Below are positions 33,338 through 41,922 of a stretch of 64,000 bases of DNA, in pieces. Positions within the stretch are counted from its first letter, which is position 1. Every line of letters starts with the position of its first letter. The position numbers were made by a program, and so were the translations under genes. Source of the stretch: Trebonia sp963836195 (lineage in GTDB: Bacteria; Actinomycetota; Actinomycetes; Streptosporangiales; Streptosporangiaceae); the NCBI GenBank assembly GCA_963836195.1, contig CAWIIX010000008.1, forward strand, positions 124,001 to 188,000. Reading direction: 5' to 3'. The notes beneath the pieces are model-generated. The model made no database searches, was not told where the DNA came from, and saw only the letters and a program-made list of their open reading frames with translations.

Positions 33338-33901
33338 TCACCCGGTCCCGGCGATGGCGCTGCGCCGTTCCATGATCACGGTGTCCCGCCACCGGCCGTG
33401 GTGGCGGGCGATCCGCTCCCGGGTGCCCAGAATGCGGAACCCGGCTTGCTGGTGCAGCCGCACGCTGGCGGTGTTCTCCGGGAACAGGCTGCTCTGGATG
33501 GTCCAGATCCCCGCCGCCTCGGTGGATCCGATCAGCTCCCGGAGCAGCGCCGCGCCGATCCCCCGGCGGTGGCACCCCAGGAGGACGTAGACGCTGTGCT
33601 CGACGACCCCCGCGTACACGCGCCGGGCCGAGACCGGGGAAACCGCTACCCAGCCGAGCACCAGTCCGTCAGCATCGACGGCGGTGAACCGGTGCCCCGG
33701 GAGCTTCGCCGCGTCGAAGACCTCCCAGTCGGGCGCCGCCGTCTCGAAGCTGGCCTGGCCGGTGTCCAGCCCGGCCTGGTAGATCGCCAGCACCTGGCTG
33801 GCGTCGGCCGGCTCCATCGGCCGGATGACGACCCCGGCCGGCGGGGTCGCCGCGGCCATGACGGCCGAGGCGGGCGTATCCGATGGCTGGTTCTGCAGCA
33901 T
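33338..33901 (-). CDS. arsN: GNAT N-acetyltransferase, ArsN/phosphinothricin-type
   Basis: 187 aa from ATG 33901 with GGAGG 6 nt upstream. VVIRPMEPADASQVLAIYQA, GQASFETAAPDWEVFDA, VEHSVYVLLGCHRRGIGAAL (acetyl-CoA loop) and VRLHQQAGFRILGTRERIAR match phosphinothricin acetyltransferases, the group that includes ArsN1 arsinothricin acetyltransferases. It follows an arsR gene on the same strand and lies near arsI, so acetylation of an organoarsenical antibiotic is likely; phosphinothricin itself remains possible. Confidence 0.82.
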   Translation of the reverse strand: MLQNQPSDTPASAVMAAATPPAGVVIRPMEPADASQVLAIYQAGLDTGQASFETAAPDWEVFDAAKLPGHRFTAVDADGLVLGWVAVSPVSARRVYAGVVEHSVYVLLGCHRRGIGAALLRELIGSTEAAGIWTIQSSLFPENTASVRLHQQAGFRILGTRERIARHHGRWRDTVIMERRSAIAGTG

Positions 33902-33927
33902 GGCGGTCCTCCGGGGCGGGTTCGGGA

Positions 33928-34314
33928 TCAGCAGCCAGACGCGGGCGGGGCCAGAACCGCCGACATCCGCGCCATCACATCCGGGTTGACCCGGTAGTAC
34001 ACCCAGGTACCCCGTCGCTCGGAGCTGATCAGCCCGGCCTCGCGGAGGATCTTGAGGTGGTAGCTGACCGACGGGGCGGTCACGTCGAACGCCTCGAGCA
34101 GGTCGCACACGCACGACTCCCCGCCGTCATGGCAGGCGATCAGCGACAGCAGCCGCAGCCGCATCGGGTCCGCGACCGCCTTGAACAGCGGCGCCAGCTC
34201 GTCCGCCCCCGCCTGCGGCAGCGGCGCGCGCGCCAACGGCGCGCAGCACGCGCCCGCGTCCGGCTCGATCAAAGGCAGCAGCTTCTGGTTAACCACTCCT
34301 CTAATTTGACACAT
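33928..34314 (-). CDS. arsR: ArsR-family repressor (second copy)
   Basis: About 128 aa. GACCAPLARAPL gives a Cys pair near the N-terminus. AVADPMRLRLLSLIACHDGG, ESCVCDLLEAFDVTAPSVSY and GTWVYYRVNPDVM form the winged helix with the ESCVCDL metal site. Start unclear: ATG 34314 is leaderless-like, and GTG 34296 has its AGAGGA directly adjacent. It is followed by arsN (26 bp) and diverges from arsI. Confidence 0.88.
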   Translation of the reverse strand: MCQIRGVVNQKLLPLIEPDAGACCAPLARAPLPQAGADELAPLFKAVADPMRLRLLSLIACHDGGESCVCDLLEAFDVTAPSVSYHLKILREAGLISSERRGTWVYYRVNPDVMARMSAVLAPPASGC

Positions 34315-34399
34315 CTTTAAGCAGGAGCGCAAACTGACCACGACCGCTAGTTAGAGATTCCTTTAACCAACGTCCGGCAGTCTCGCAAGGGAGAGTCCC

Positions 34400-34855
34400 G
34401 TGTCCCGTGTCCAGCTCGCGCTCCGCGTCGCCGACCTGGAAGGCTCCATCGCCTTCTACACCAAGCTGTTCGGCGCCGAGCCCGCCAAGCGCCGCCCCGG
34501 CTACGCCAACTTCGCCATCGCCGAGCCTCCGCTCAAGCTCGTCCTCATCGAGGGCGCCCCCGGCGAGCCCACCCGCATGGACCACCTCGGCGTCGAAGTC
34601 CAGACCACCGACGAGGTCACCGCCGCCACCGCCCGCCTGGCCGGCGAGGGACTGCCCACCGCGACCGAGGAAAACACCGCCTGCTGCTACGCCGTCCAGG
34701 ACAAAGTCTGGGTCACCGGACCTGGCGACGAGCCCTGGGAGGTCTACGTCGTCAAGGGCGACGCCGACACCCTCGCCAAGACCGCCGACTCCGTCTGCTG
34801 CGCACCCGCAGCGGAGGCAGACGGCACCGCCCAGCCCGCCGGAGCCTGCTGCTGA
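34400..34855 (+). CDS. arsI: ArsI/CadI-type C-As lyase (VOC family)
   Basis: 151 aa from GTG 34400. VQLALRVADLEGSIAFYTKL is the VOC start; Gln5, His62 (RMDHLGVEV) and Glu114 (EPWEVYVV) are placed as Fe(II) ligands; ENTACCYAVQDKVWV gives the vicinal Cys95-Cys96 and Lys102 that ArsI uses to bind trivalent organoarsenicals. The C-terminus has two more Cys pairs (VCCAPA, GACC). It cleaves the C-As bond of methylarsenite and similar compounds with oxygen. Divergent from arsR-arsN across 85 bp with imperfect inverted repeats (GGTTAA...CTAA). Confidence 0.88.
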   Translation: MSRVQLALRVADLEGSIAFYTKLFGAEPAKRRPGYANFAIAEPPLKLVLIEGAPGEPTRMDHLGVEVQTTDEVTAATARLAGEGLPTATEENTACCYAVQDKVWVTGPGDEPWEVYVVKGDADTLAKTADSVCCAPAAEADGTAQPAGACC

Positions 34856-34916
34856 TCCCAGGGATACCCGCTTCGCTCGCCCCCGTCCGAGTCGTCCCTG
34901 TATGAGTTGACCCGTT

Positions 34917-35296
34917 GGCGAGATCCACCAGACGCGCAAGGACCTCCGGTATTCGCTCCGGATACTGGGACGCTGGGAGGGAGGCCTCAGGCCGTCGGCA
35001 CTTGCCCGGGACATCCAGGGATCGAACAGCATCGAGGGCTATGTCGTCGCGAAAAGTGACGCGGCGGCGGCCATCGAGGACGAGGAACCGTTCAGCGCCG
35101 ACGAGAAGACGTTCCTGGAAATCCAGGGCTACCGCCAGGCCCTCGCCATGAGCGATGCCGACATGCCACGTTGGATACCACCGAGCTGCGCGCCATGCAC
35201 TACATGATGCTCAGCCACGACCTGGCCAAGTCCCCCAGTCCTTACGGGAAAGGACACATCTACGTCGATGGCGAGCGGGCGGATAGGGCCGTCTAG
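34917..35296 (+). pseudogene. Fic-family protein remnant
   Basis: The frame LRYSLRILGRWEGGLRPSAL, ARDIQGSNSIEGYVVAKSDA, EEPFSADEKTFLEIQGYRQA is the N-terminal part of Fic proteins. After a frameshift near 35165 it continues as LDTTELRAMHYMMLSHDLAK and IYVDGERADRAV, ending at 35296. No start codon is visible (a TGA stands upstream in frame), and the catalytic HPFxxGNGR half is absent. SNSIEG matches the inhibitory (S/T)xxxE(G/N) motif. The right break coincides with the start of transposase debris. Confidence 0.7.
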
Positions 35297-35439
35297 ACCG
35301 CTCCTTCTAGTCGCCGACCCCCCCGGTGACTTACCGGGCCTTCCACCGCAAGTCTGGATGACGAGGTGGCGACCCAGGACACGGTGATGATCAGGGAGCC
35401 GGACGGGGTGACGTTGACCAGCTGGAATCCGGTGAGGGT

Positions 35440-36227
35440 GCCGAGGCGCGGATGTGTGGGAGACGTGCCGGGAGCTGATTCCGGCGGGGAGCGTGTTCGC
35501 GTTCCTGGCCGGAACAGGGCCCGCCACCAGGACAGGTTCAAGGCCCACGTCTCCTTCGAGCCCGAGGCCGGCCTGTTCACCGCCGTCGAGCTGACCGGGG
35601 GGACCGGCGCGGCCGGCCACGAGGCCGCCGTCGCGGTCCGCCTGCTGGCCGGGGAGCAGGATCCGGCGACCGTCCTCGGGGACGCCGCCTACGGCACCGG
35701 CGACCTGCGCCGGCACCTGTAAGGCGCCGGCCACGCGGCGGTGATCAAGCCGCCCCCGCTGCAGCCGGCCGTCCCCGGCGGCTTCACCGGCGACGACTTC
35801 ACCATCGACGACCAGGCCGGCACCGTTAACCTGTCCGGCCGGGCACGCCGTCGCCCTGGGCCGCCCGCACGCCGACGGCACCCGCCAGGCCCAGTTCAAG
35901 GCCCGGTGCGCCGGCTGCCCGCTGCGCCAGCGCTGCACCACCTCCAAAACCGGGCGGGTCCTCAGCGTCCACCCCCAGCACGCCCTGCCGGCCGCGGCCC
36001 GCCGCGACGCCGCCAGCCCGGCCTGGAAAGACGAGCACCGCCGATGGCGGCCCCCGGTCGAGCGGGCCATCGCCTGGCTGGTCGCCCGCGGCAGCCGCCG
36101 TGTCCCCTACCGCGGAATCACCGCCAACAACGCCTGGCTCGCCAACCGGGCCGCCGCCCTCAACCTCCGCCGCCTGGTCAACCTGGGACTCACCCGCACC
36201 ACCGACGGCACCTGGGCACTCGCGTAA
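35440..36227 (+). pseudogene. IS1182-family transposase remnant
   Basis: FKAHVSFEPEAGLFTAVELT, TVLGDAAYGTGDLRRHL, then a TAA at 35720. The same frame continues AVIKPPPLQPAVPGGFTGDD, and after a second break comes HAVALGRPHADGTRQAQFKA, CAGCPLRQRCTTSKTGRVLS and AAALNLRRLVNLGLTR. This is the C-terminal half of an IS1182-type DDE transposase with its Cys-rich region. N-terminus missing, one stop and at least one frameshift. CTTCTAGTC occurs on both sides (about 35306 and 36306) and may mark the old ends. Confidence 0.7.
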
Positions 36228-36442
36228 CGACCGGGACCCCCACGTCCCGGGCCACCCAGACCGTCAATCCCAAGCCGAATAAAAACACCAAGATCTTCAG
36301 CAGGCTTCTAGTCTAGATCTAGGGCACCTTCGGTGTCAGGGTTTGGACGTTAGTCCTGAGTTTCACGGCGAGTGATGGCGTGCCGCTGTCTGGCGGCGCG
36401 GTGAAGCCCGGCCGGTGCGCTGGGCACTGGCTGTGAAGGGTG

Positions 36443-38095
36443 TCAGGCTGCGGTGGGGACGCGGGCCTCGGCGATGCGGCGGGCGGTGAGCTGGTCGAGG
36501 GTATCGAGTGCCGCGGCGAGTTCGGGTGGGGCGTTGGGGCGGTCGGGTGCCATCAGCGGGCGGAGGACGTGGTCGTAGACCCTGGTGTAGAAGCAGGCGA
36601 ACAGCAGTCCGTCGGGGGTGAGGGTGTAGCGGTTGCGGTCCGGGACGCGGGCGATGAGGCCGTTGCGGGCCAGCCGGGACAGGTCGTAGCTGGCCTGGTT
36701 CATGCTGTAGGGGCGGTTCAGCAGGCCGGTCATCAAGCCGCGGAGGGTCTTGTTCGTGATGCCGGGAACCGTGAGCAGCATGGCGGCTGTGGCGCCGGCC
36801 AGGGCCTGGACCCGAAGGTCGCCGAACCGCAGTGCGGGCGCCTTCCTCCCATCGCCGGTAACGGTGGGCCTGGTGATCCGCTCGATGACTGGACTCACGA
36901 GTGCCGTGTCCTGGCCGGCAGTTTCAGTTTCCAGCAGGCGGTCGTTGATTGCACGCGCCTTGTCCTGCAGTTCGGGAAGGTTGTGCAGCTGCCGGTTGCA
37001 GCGCAGGTCCTTGGGGCTGTTGATGACGGTCTCGATGCGCAGCGCGATGCCGTCCTTGAGGTACTGCTTGAGGCGGGAGCTCTTGTAGAAGACGTTCATG
37101 GTGACCAGGTCGCAGTGCTGGTCGATCTTGGTCTTGAACCCGCCGCCGGGCGGGTCGGCGCTTGCCCGGCCCAGGCGCTGGCCGCGGCGGAACAGCAGCT
37201 CGACGTTCTCCGGGCGGCCCAGGTCCATGTTCTCGCACAGCAGTGCCTCGAAGAACGCGCGGGCGTGAACGTCCTGGTCGAAGACCAGGGTGCGGGAGGT
37301 CTCGACCTGCCGCATCGACAGTTCCCACCAGAACCCGCCGTCCCGGTCAGCCGTCGTCAGCGGCAGCGGGAGCCGGGCCATCCACCGCTCGAACCACACC
37401 TGGACGTGCCCGGGGCCGAGCCGGTCGCAGACCTCCTGCAGCGCCGCCGGATCCTCGCAGGAGGCGAACCCGTTCGACAGCTCCGTGAACCCGATCCCCG
37501 CGGCCAGCGCCTGCCGCTTGGCCCACTCATGCCCGTTCACCCAGGCCTTGAGCGGATAGGGGAAGTAGGTGCAGATCTTGATGAACCCGCTGCCCATCGC
37601 CGTGTCCCAGATGTAGACGTAGAACACCGATACCCGGCGCTGCTCCTTCGTGAAGGAGAACTGGGGCGGCTTGCCCGGGTCGGTGTCGCGCTTGCGCGCG
37701 GTCCACACCAGCTGGAACTCCTGCGCGCAGCCGATGGCCGCCACCTGCGAGCGCCCGGATGCGGCGGCCGCGTCCAGATGAGGGGCCATCACGTCGGCCT
37801 TGCGGTCCCCGGCCCTGAACCGGATCACCGGCACGCCGTTAGCCTGCGCCCAGCCGTTCATGTCCTTGCGGAACTTCTCCCCGATCGGCTCGAACAGCGC
37901 AGGGGAGACGATCGGCTTCCCGCGATGATCGTGGAAGAAGTAGATGACCCCGCCGGGAGTCTGCAGCTTCGGGACATAGCCGTTGAGATACAGCCGGTCG
38001 ATGCAGGAGATATCCAGCGTGACATGCCCGGCCACCATGTCCGCGGCCGTCACCACCTCAGGAACGGCCGCAGCCACTCCGCAACGTTGCGCCAT
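36443..38095 (-). CDS. Large conserved protein of unknown function
   Basis: 550 aa. GHVTLDISCIDRLYLNGYVP, GKPIVSPALFEPIGEKFRKD, VPVIRFRAGDRKADVMAPHL, AIGCAQEFQLVWTARKRDTD, GFIKICTYFPYPLKAWVNGH and ELSNGFASCEDPAALQEVCD are strongly patterned. The C-terminus (MNQASYDLSRLARNGLIARV, YTLTPDGLLFACFYTRVYDH) looks like a winged helix. I recall this family as widespread, multi-copy and uncharacterised in actinobacteria and related phyla. Intact between IS1182 and IS982 debris, so it may itself be mobile or element-borne. Start ATG 38095 has GGGGG upstream; GTG 38101 is an alternative. No function assigned. Confidence 0.75.
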   Translation of the reverse strand: MAQRCGVAAAVPEVVTAADMVAGHVTLDISCIDRLYLNGYVPKLQTPGGVIYFFHDHRGKPIVSPALFEPIGEKFRKDMNGWAQANGVPVIRFRAGDRKADVMAPHLDAAAASGRSQVAAIGCAQEFQLVWTARKRDTDPGKPPQFSFTKEQRRVSVFYVYIWDTAMGSGFIKICTYFPYPLKAWVNGHEWAKRQALAAGIGFTELSNGFASCEDPAALQEVCDRLGPGHVQVWFERWMARLPLPLTTADRDGGFWWELSMRQVETSRTLVFDQDVHARAFFEALLCENMDLGRPENVELLFRRGQRLGRASADPPGGGFKTKIDQHCDLVTMNVFYKSSRLKQYLKDGIALRIETVINSPKDLRCNRQLHNLPELQDKARAINDRLLETETAGQDTALVSPVIERITRPTVTGDGRKAPALRFGDLRVQALAGATAAMLLTVPGITNKTLRGLMTGLLNRPYSMNQASYDLSRLARNGLIARVPDRNRYTLTPDGLLFACFYTRVYDHVLRPLMAPDRPNAPPELAAALDTLDQLTARRIAEARVPTAA

Positions 38096-38304
38096 GAGCA
38101 CCCCCAGTACACGCTTTTCACCACTGAGGATGAACCCACGGTCAGTTACGCGCGTGCAGAACCGCGAAACTCGGCGGTCCGAGGCGGAGCCTCTTTAGAC
38201 GAGTAATTCCAAGGGAGGCCTGTGGGGTGGGCGGTGGCCGAAGCCACCGCGAGACGGTCAGGCGGCGGGCTGCCGGCCCTGGTTGTCGAGGTGGCAGCGC
38301 GCGG

Positions 38305-38694
38305 TCAGGCGTCAGGGTCGACTTCGGGGTGCGCGAACCGCACGGGCTTGCCCAGCGACCGGGCGTAGGCGATTTCGGCTCGGGTGCTGTCTCCGATGTA
38401 GTCGCCGACTACGAGCACCTCATCGGCGAGCCGGATCTTCGCCCGGTGCAGATCGTCGAGTCGAACCTTCAGCGCCTCGGCCTCGACAGGATCGGACCAA
38501 AGTTCGTGCGGCGACTTCATGTCACAGCCCGGTTTGACGACAATCTTTCCGGCTTTGGTCTCCCGCAGATCGGCCTCGTTCATCTCGGTCATGAAGCGGG
38601 TGGAGCCGCAGATCACGACGATACGCGGGAGGCTCAACAGCTTCTTCGCGTCGGCGAGCTTCTCCTCGGGGGTGAGCAGTTGCGGGTACGACAC
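38305..38694 (-). CDS. Nucleoside 2-deoxyribosyltransferase-like protein
   Basis: 129 aa from GTG 38694 with AGGAGG 6 nt upstream. IVVICGSTRFMTEMNEADLR, LDDLHRAKIRLADEVLVVGD and GDSTRAEIAYARSLGKPVRF resemble the nucleoside 2-deoxyribosyltransferase / TIR-like fold: a G-S-T-R phosphate loop, then an Ile-Gly-x-S-T-x-x-E-I-x-Y-A active-site helix with Glu. Such small proteins occur in phages and mobile elements and may cleave N-glycosidic bonds. Substrate unknown. Confidence 0.7.
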   Translation of the reverse strand: MSYPQLLTPEEKLADAKKLLSLPRIVVICGSTRFMTEMNEADLRETKAGKIVVKPGCDMKSPHELWSDPVEAEALKVRLDDLHRAKIRLADEVLVVGDYIGDSTRAEIAYARSLGKPVRFAHPEVDPDA

Positions 38695-38746
38695 TGGTTC
38701 CTCCTGGTGGTGGGTCCAAGGGGTGCCTGCGGAGACGAGAACGAGG

Positions 38747-39104
38747 GTGTCCGTGGACACCCTCGCGGCAGCACTCTATGCGACGACCGACGACATGCTG
38801 AAGGAACATCCCGGCCTGGCGCCGTGGCGCCCGCCGGTCGGCATTACGCCCCGCCTGAGCGATGCCGAACTGGTCACCCTTGCCACGATGCAGGCCATAC
38901 TCGGCTACACCTCCGAGGCCACATCGCTCCGCCATGCCCGTGCCCACCTGCGCCGCCTCTTCTCCTGCCTGCCCCGGCAGCCCGGCTACAGCAAGCGCCT
39001 GCGCAAGGCCGCCGGTCTGATGCGAGCCGTCAACCGGATCCTGGCCGCCACCACTCGGTGTGGAGCGACGACGTATGGGCCGTGGACTCCACCCCTTGAC
39101 CTCC
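38747..39104 (+). pseudogene. IS982-family transposase remnant (N-terminal third)
   Basis: VDTLAAALYATTDDMLKEHP, RLSDAELVTLATMQAILGYT and GYSKRLRKAAGLMRAVNRIL are the start of IS982 transposases. A frameshift near 39055 moves to the frame SVWSDDVWAVDSTP, the first catalytic Asp region (DSTP). Similarity ends immediately after, so the remaining two thirds are missing. Confidence 0.7.
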
Positions 39105-39273
39105 TGGAAGCCCAATGCGGGCTTCTGCGAGAGCGCCCCCGACGCTTCAGCTCTTGCTCAAGCAGGTCCAGCGGGACTGTCAAGATCGCTTGACAGCCCT
39201 GGTCCAGCTGGTGTCGCGCCGCCGACTCCGATCTCGAACAGTCATGAGCACTGAGCTATATCACCCGCATAAT

Positions 39274-39286
39274 TACGTGGGACGTA
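39274..39286. promoter_or_regulatory. Palindrome before PadR gene
   Basis: TACGT-GGG-ACGTA, perfect 5-bp arms, 14 bp before the PadR start codon in an A/T-richer patch. Probable autoregulatory operator; the start codon may be leaderless, since no Shine-Dalgarno is present. Confidence 0.5.
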
Positions 39287-39300
39287 CTATCGTCGCACGT

Positions 39301-39669
39301 ATGAGTAGACGAGTGCCGAAGGACGGTGAGCTCGGGCGGGCCAACGAGCCCGGCCTGTTGATCCTGACGAGTCTCGCTTCCGGGCCGAAGCACGGGTACG
39401 GGCTGACCAAGGACATCGAGGAGTTCGCAGGCGTAAAGCTTGGAGCCGGGACGTTGTACGGGGCGATCGGTCGACTTGAGGAGCGCGGGTTGATCGAGCC
39501 GGCCGGTGAAGAGGAGCGTCGGCGGCCGTACCGGTTGACGGCGGCGGGCCAGGCCGAGCTGACCAAGGCACTCCACGCGATGGATGTGATCACGCGCGAG
39601 GGCGCGGTCCGGTTGGGCCTTGCGCTGTCTGCGCCGATGGGCCGCGTCCGGTTCGGGTGGTCGTCGTGA
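39301..39669 (+). CDS. PadR-family transcriptional regulator
   Basis: 122 aa from ATG 39301. GLLILTSLASGPKHGYGLTK, LGAGTLYGAIGRLEERGLIE and RRPYRLTAAGQAELTKAL are the PadR winged helix and wing. The stop overlaps the next gene (GTGA). PadR genes paired with a membrane protein gene are a common sensing arrangement. It does not resemble the PadR at 26526 beyond the family motifs. Confidence 0.9.
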   Translation: MSRRVPKDGELGRANEPGLLILTSLASGPKHGYGLTKDIEEFAGVKLGAGTLYGAIGRLEERGLIEPAGEEERRRPYRLTAAGQAELTKALHAMDVITREGAVRLGLALSAPMGRVRFGWSS

Positions 39670-40601
39670 GCGCGGACGACCGCCGACTGCGGCGGGTGCT
39701 GCGTTGGTATCCGCCGCGCTGGCGGCGCCGATACGGCGAGGAGCTGATCGCCCTGCTCGCGGACACCTACGGCGAGCGGACGCCGCCGCTACGCTGCCGA
39801 CTCGGCCTCGTTCGATCGGGTGCGACCGAGTGGTCCCGCGAGCTGGGGTTGAGCGGATCAACGAGTTCGCCATCGGAGCGGATACGCGCCGGTTCGCTCG
39901 TCGTGCTGTGGGCGTGGGCCGTGTCCCTGGTGGCGGGCGCCGAGTTCGCGAACGTCTCCGAGGGGTGGCGGCGGGCGATGCCGGCAGCCGGTCGCGGGCT
40001 ACCCACAGCGGCGTACGCCCTCGTGCTGGCGGCGGCGGCGGGAGGCGCTGTCGTGGTCCTGGCCGGTGGCGCGCTGTGGGCCCGACCGCTTGTCAGGTTC
40101 TTGGGCGATGGGGGCTGGACGACGATCAGACGGCACATCGTCCGCAGCGGCGTCCTCACTGCCCTCATGGCCTGCCTGTTCCTGGGGATGTGGGTGTGGT
40201 CTCGACATCTCGCGCAGCATCAGCGTGACGGCGGGTACCTGCCCTACGGGTTGCTCGCGGTCGCGCTCGGGCTCGCCGGCGCCGCCACTGTGTTCTCTTG
40301 GACGGCGGCGGCGACCGTCATCGTGCGCAGCATCGATCCGGCGGGCACGGTAGTGCGCCGAGCCGGAAGGCTCGCGATCGTGCTTGCCGGGCTCATGGTC
40401 GTGCTCGCCGCGGGAACGGCCGCCTGGTGGGCGGCGGTCGCGTCCCGGGCACCGTGGTTCTTTGACGGCACGCCCCGCGGGACCAGCGGCGGGGTCACGC
40501 CGCCCCTGCTCATCCTGGCTGACTTGGTGATTGCGCTCGCCGCAACGGCGGCGGTTGCCGGAGCCCGCCGAGTCGCGGCCTGCCTCCCCCGCCAAAGCTG
40601 A
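39666..40601 (+). CDS. Membrane protein coupled to PadR
   Basis: 311 aa from the GTG overlapping the PadR stop. RRVLRWYPPRWRRRYGEELI at the N-terminus is the signature of PadR-linked membrane proteins (a cytoplasmic helix ahead of the first span). About six hydrophobic segments follow. Role unknown; presumed partner or target of the PadR regulator. Confidence 0.8.
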   Translation: MSADDRRLRRVLRWYPPRWRRRYGEELIALLADTYGERTPPLRCRLGLVRSGATEWSRELGLSGSTSSPSERIRAGSLVVLWAWAVSLVAGAEFANVSEGWRRAMPAAGRGLPTAAYALVLAAAAGGAVVVLAGGALWARPLVRFLGDGGWTTIRRHIVRSGVLTALMACLFLGMWVWSRHLAQHQRDGGYLPYGLLAVALGLAGAATVFSWTAAATVIVRSIDPAGTVVRRAGRLAIVLAGLMVVLAAGTAAWWAAVASRAPWFFDGTPRGTSGGVTPPLLILADLVIALAATAAVAGARRVAACLPRQS

Positions 40602-40794
40602 AGCCCGGGCACCGCCTCCCCTCGGCTGCCCGCCCAGGGGAGGAGCAGCCGCGGATTCCATTCGAACGCCAAGGCCCAGCGGCCGTAAGATACCCACAGT
40701 CCTCAAATGCATGCTAAGAGTGACAGGTTGTCCTCGGTGACGCGGCGGTCATGGTCAGCGTCAGACCACGGCCCCCGAATGCGGTGAGACAGGG

Positions 40795-41922
40795 CTACCA
40801 CAGACCGAGCAGGGACCCGGCGGCGCGGGCGGCGGAGCCGCCCGCCTCCTCGGCGATGCGCAGCGCGCCGGGAACGTCCAGGTCGTCTGCGAGCGCGGCC
40901 CGGACGGCCGCGGCCGCGCTGTCCTCATGCCCGGCGGCGGCGCGGTCAGGCCGGCCGGCGGCCGCCCGCAGCCGTTCCAGCCGCGCGGCGGCCGTCTCCA
41001 GCCCGGCGGGGCGGTAATCCCAGTCCTGGTTCCAGCGGCGGTCCAGGATCAGCAGCCGCAGCGCCGCCGCCGGGTACCCGGCCAGGAGATCCCTGACCAG
41101 CACCAGGTTGCCGGCCGACTTGGCCATCTTCGCGCCGCCCACCCGGACGACGCCCACGTTCAGCGCGGCCCGGGCGAACGGCGTCACGCCGGTGAACGCC
41201 TCGGCCATGGCCGCCTGGTACGCGTGGTGCGGGAACCGCAGGTCGCCGCCGCCGGCCTGCACGTCGAGGGCCGGGCCGAACGTGTGCAATGCCATCGCCG
41301 CGCACTCGGCATGCCAGCCCGGGCGCCCCGGTCCCCACGGACTCTCCCAGGCCGGGTCACCCGGCTGCACTGCCTGCCAGACCGCGACGTCGAGCGGGTC
41401 GTCCTTGCGCGGGTCGTCCGGGTGATCCCCGTACTCGCCGGCCAGCCCCAGCGCCGCCGTCTCGTCCGGCCCGGCCCGGCCCGCGGCCGCCCCGCCGCGG
41501 AAGTACACCCGGCCGTCCCGCTCGTAAGCGGCGCCCTGGGCCAGCAGCCCCGCCGCCAGCGCGATGAACTGCCCGATGCAGGCGTGCGCCCGCGGCACCG
41601 CCGACGGGGGGCCCACGCCGAGGGCGGCCATATCCTGCTCGAAGTAGAACTGCTGGATGGCGGCGAACCGGTCATACGGCTCCCCCGCACGGCCCGCCGC
41701 GGCCAGCAGCACGTCATCGACGTCAGTCACGTTGCGGGACAAGATCACTTCGGCGCCGCCCGCGCGCAGCACCCGGCACAGCGTGTCCGTCCACACGAAC
41801 GTCGCGGCGTGCCCCAGGTGCGTCACATCGTAGGGGGTGACGCCGCACGCGTACACCCGGGCGCGCCCGACGAGCGGGAGCAGCACGCCGCCCAGCCGCA
41901 TAGGGGGCGCAAGACCGGTCAC
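40795..41922 (-). CDS. MshC-like cysteine ligase (mycothiol ligase / short cysteinyl-tRNA synthetase relative)
   Basis: 375 aa from the GTG overlapping the upstream stop. RVYACGVTPYDVTHLGHAAT contains the zinc Cys and the HIGH-type HLGHA; ILSRNVTDVDDVLL and RPGWHAECAAMALHTFG are shared with MshC and CysRS; GGAKMAKSAGNLVLV is the KMSKS loop. The absence of an anticodon-binding domain and the ITPYDxTHLGHAAT form favour MshC, which joins Cys to glucosaminyl-inositol in mycothiol synthesis. It is slightly shorter than usual MshC (about 410 aa) and may be a paralogue. Coupled to a CMD-family gene. Confidence 0.8.
   Translation of the reverse strand: MTGLAPPMRLGGVLLPLVGRARVYACGVTPYDVTHLGHAATFVWTDTLCRVLRAGGAEVILSRNVTDVDDVLLAAAGRAGEPYDRFAAIQQFYFEQDMAALGVGPPSAVPRAHACIGQFIALAAGLLAQGAAYERDGRVYFRGGAAAGRAGPDETAALGLAGEYGDHPDDPRKDDPLDVAVWQAVQPGDPAWESPWGPGRPGWHAECAAMALHTFGPALDVQAGGGDLRFPHHAYQAAMAEAFTGVTPFARAALNVGVVRVGGAKMAKSAGNLVLVRDLLAGYPAAALRLLILDRRWNQDWDYRPAGLETAAARLERLRAAAGRPDRAAAGHEDSAAAAVRAALADDLDVPGALRIAEEAGGSAARAAGSLLGLW

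Noticed and set aside
30918..33590. 890-codon plus-strand open frame across the MFS, flavoprotein and arsR genes
   Set aside because: A frame accident in high-GC DNA; Arg/Pro/Gly-rich with no domain, and it runs through three confidently identified genes in other frames.
39115..39240. Continuation of the IS982 transposase
   Set aside because: After DSTP the translated sequence in all three frames loses similarity to the family, so the remnant was ended at 39104.
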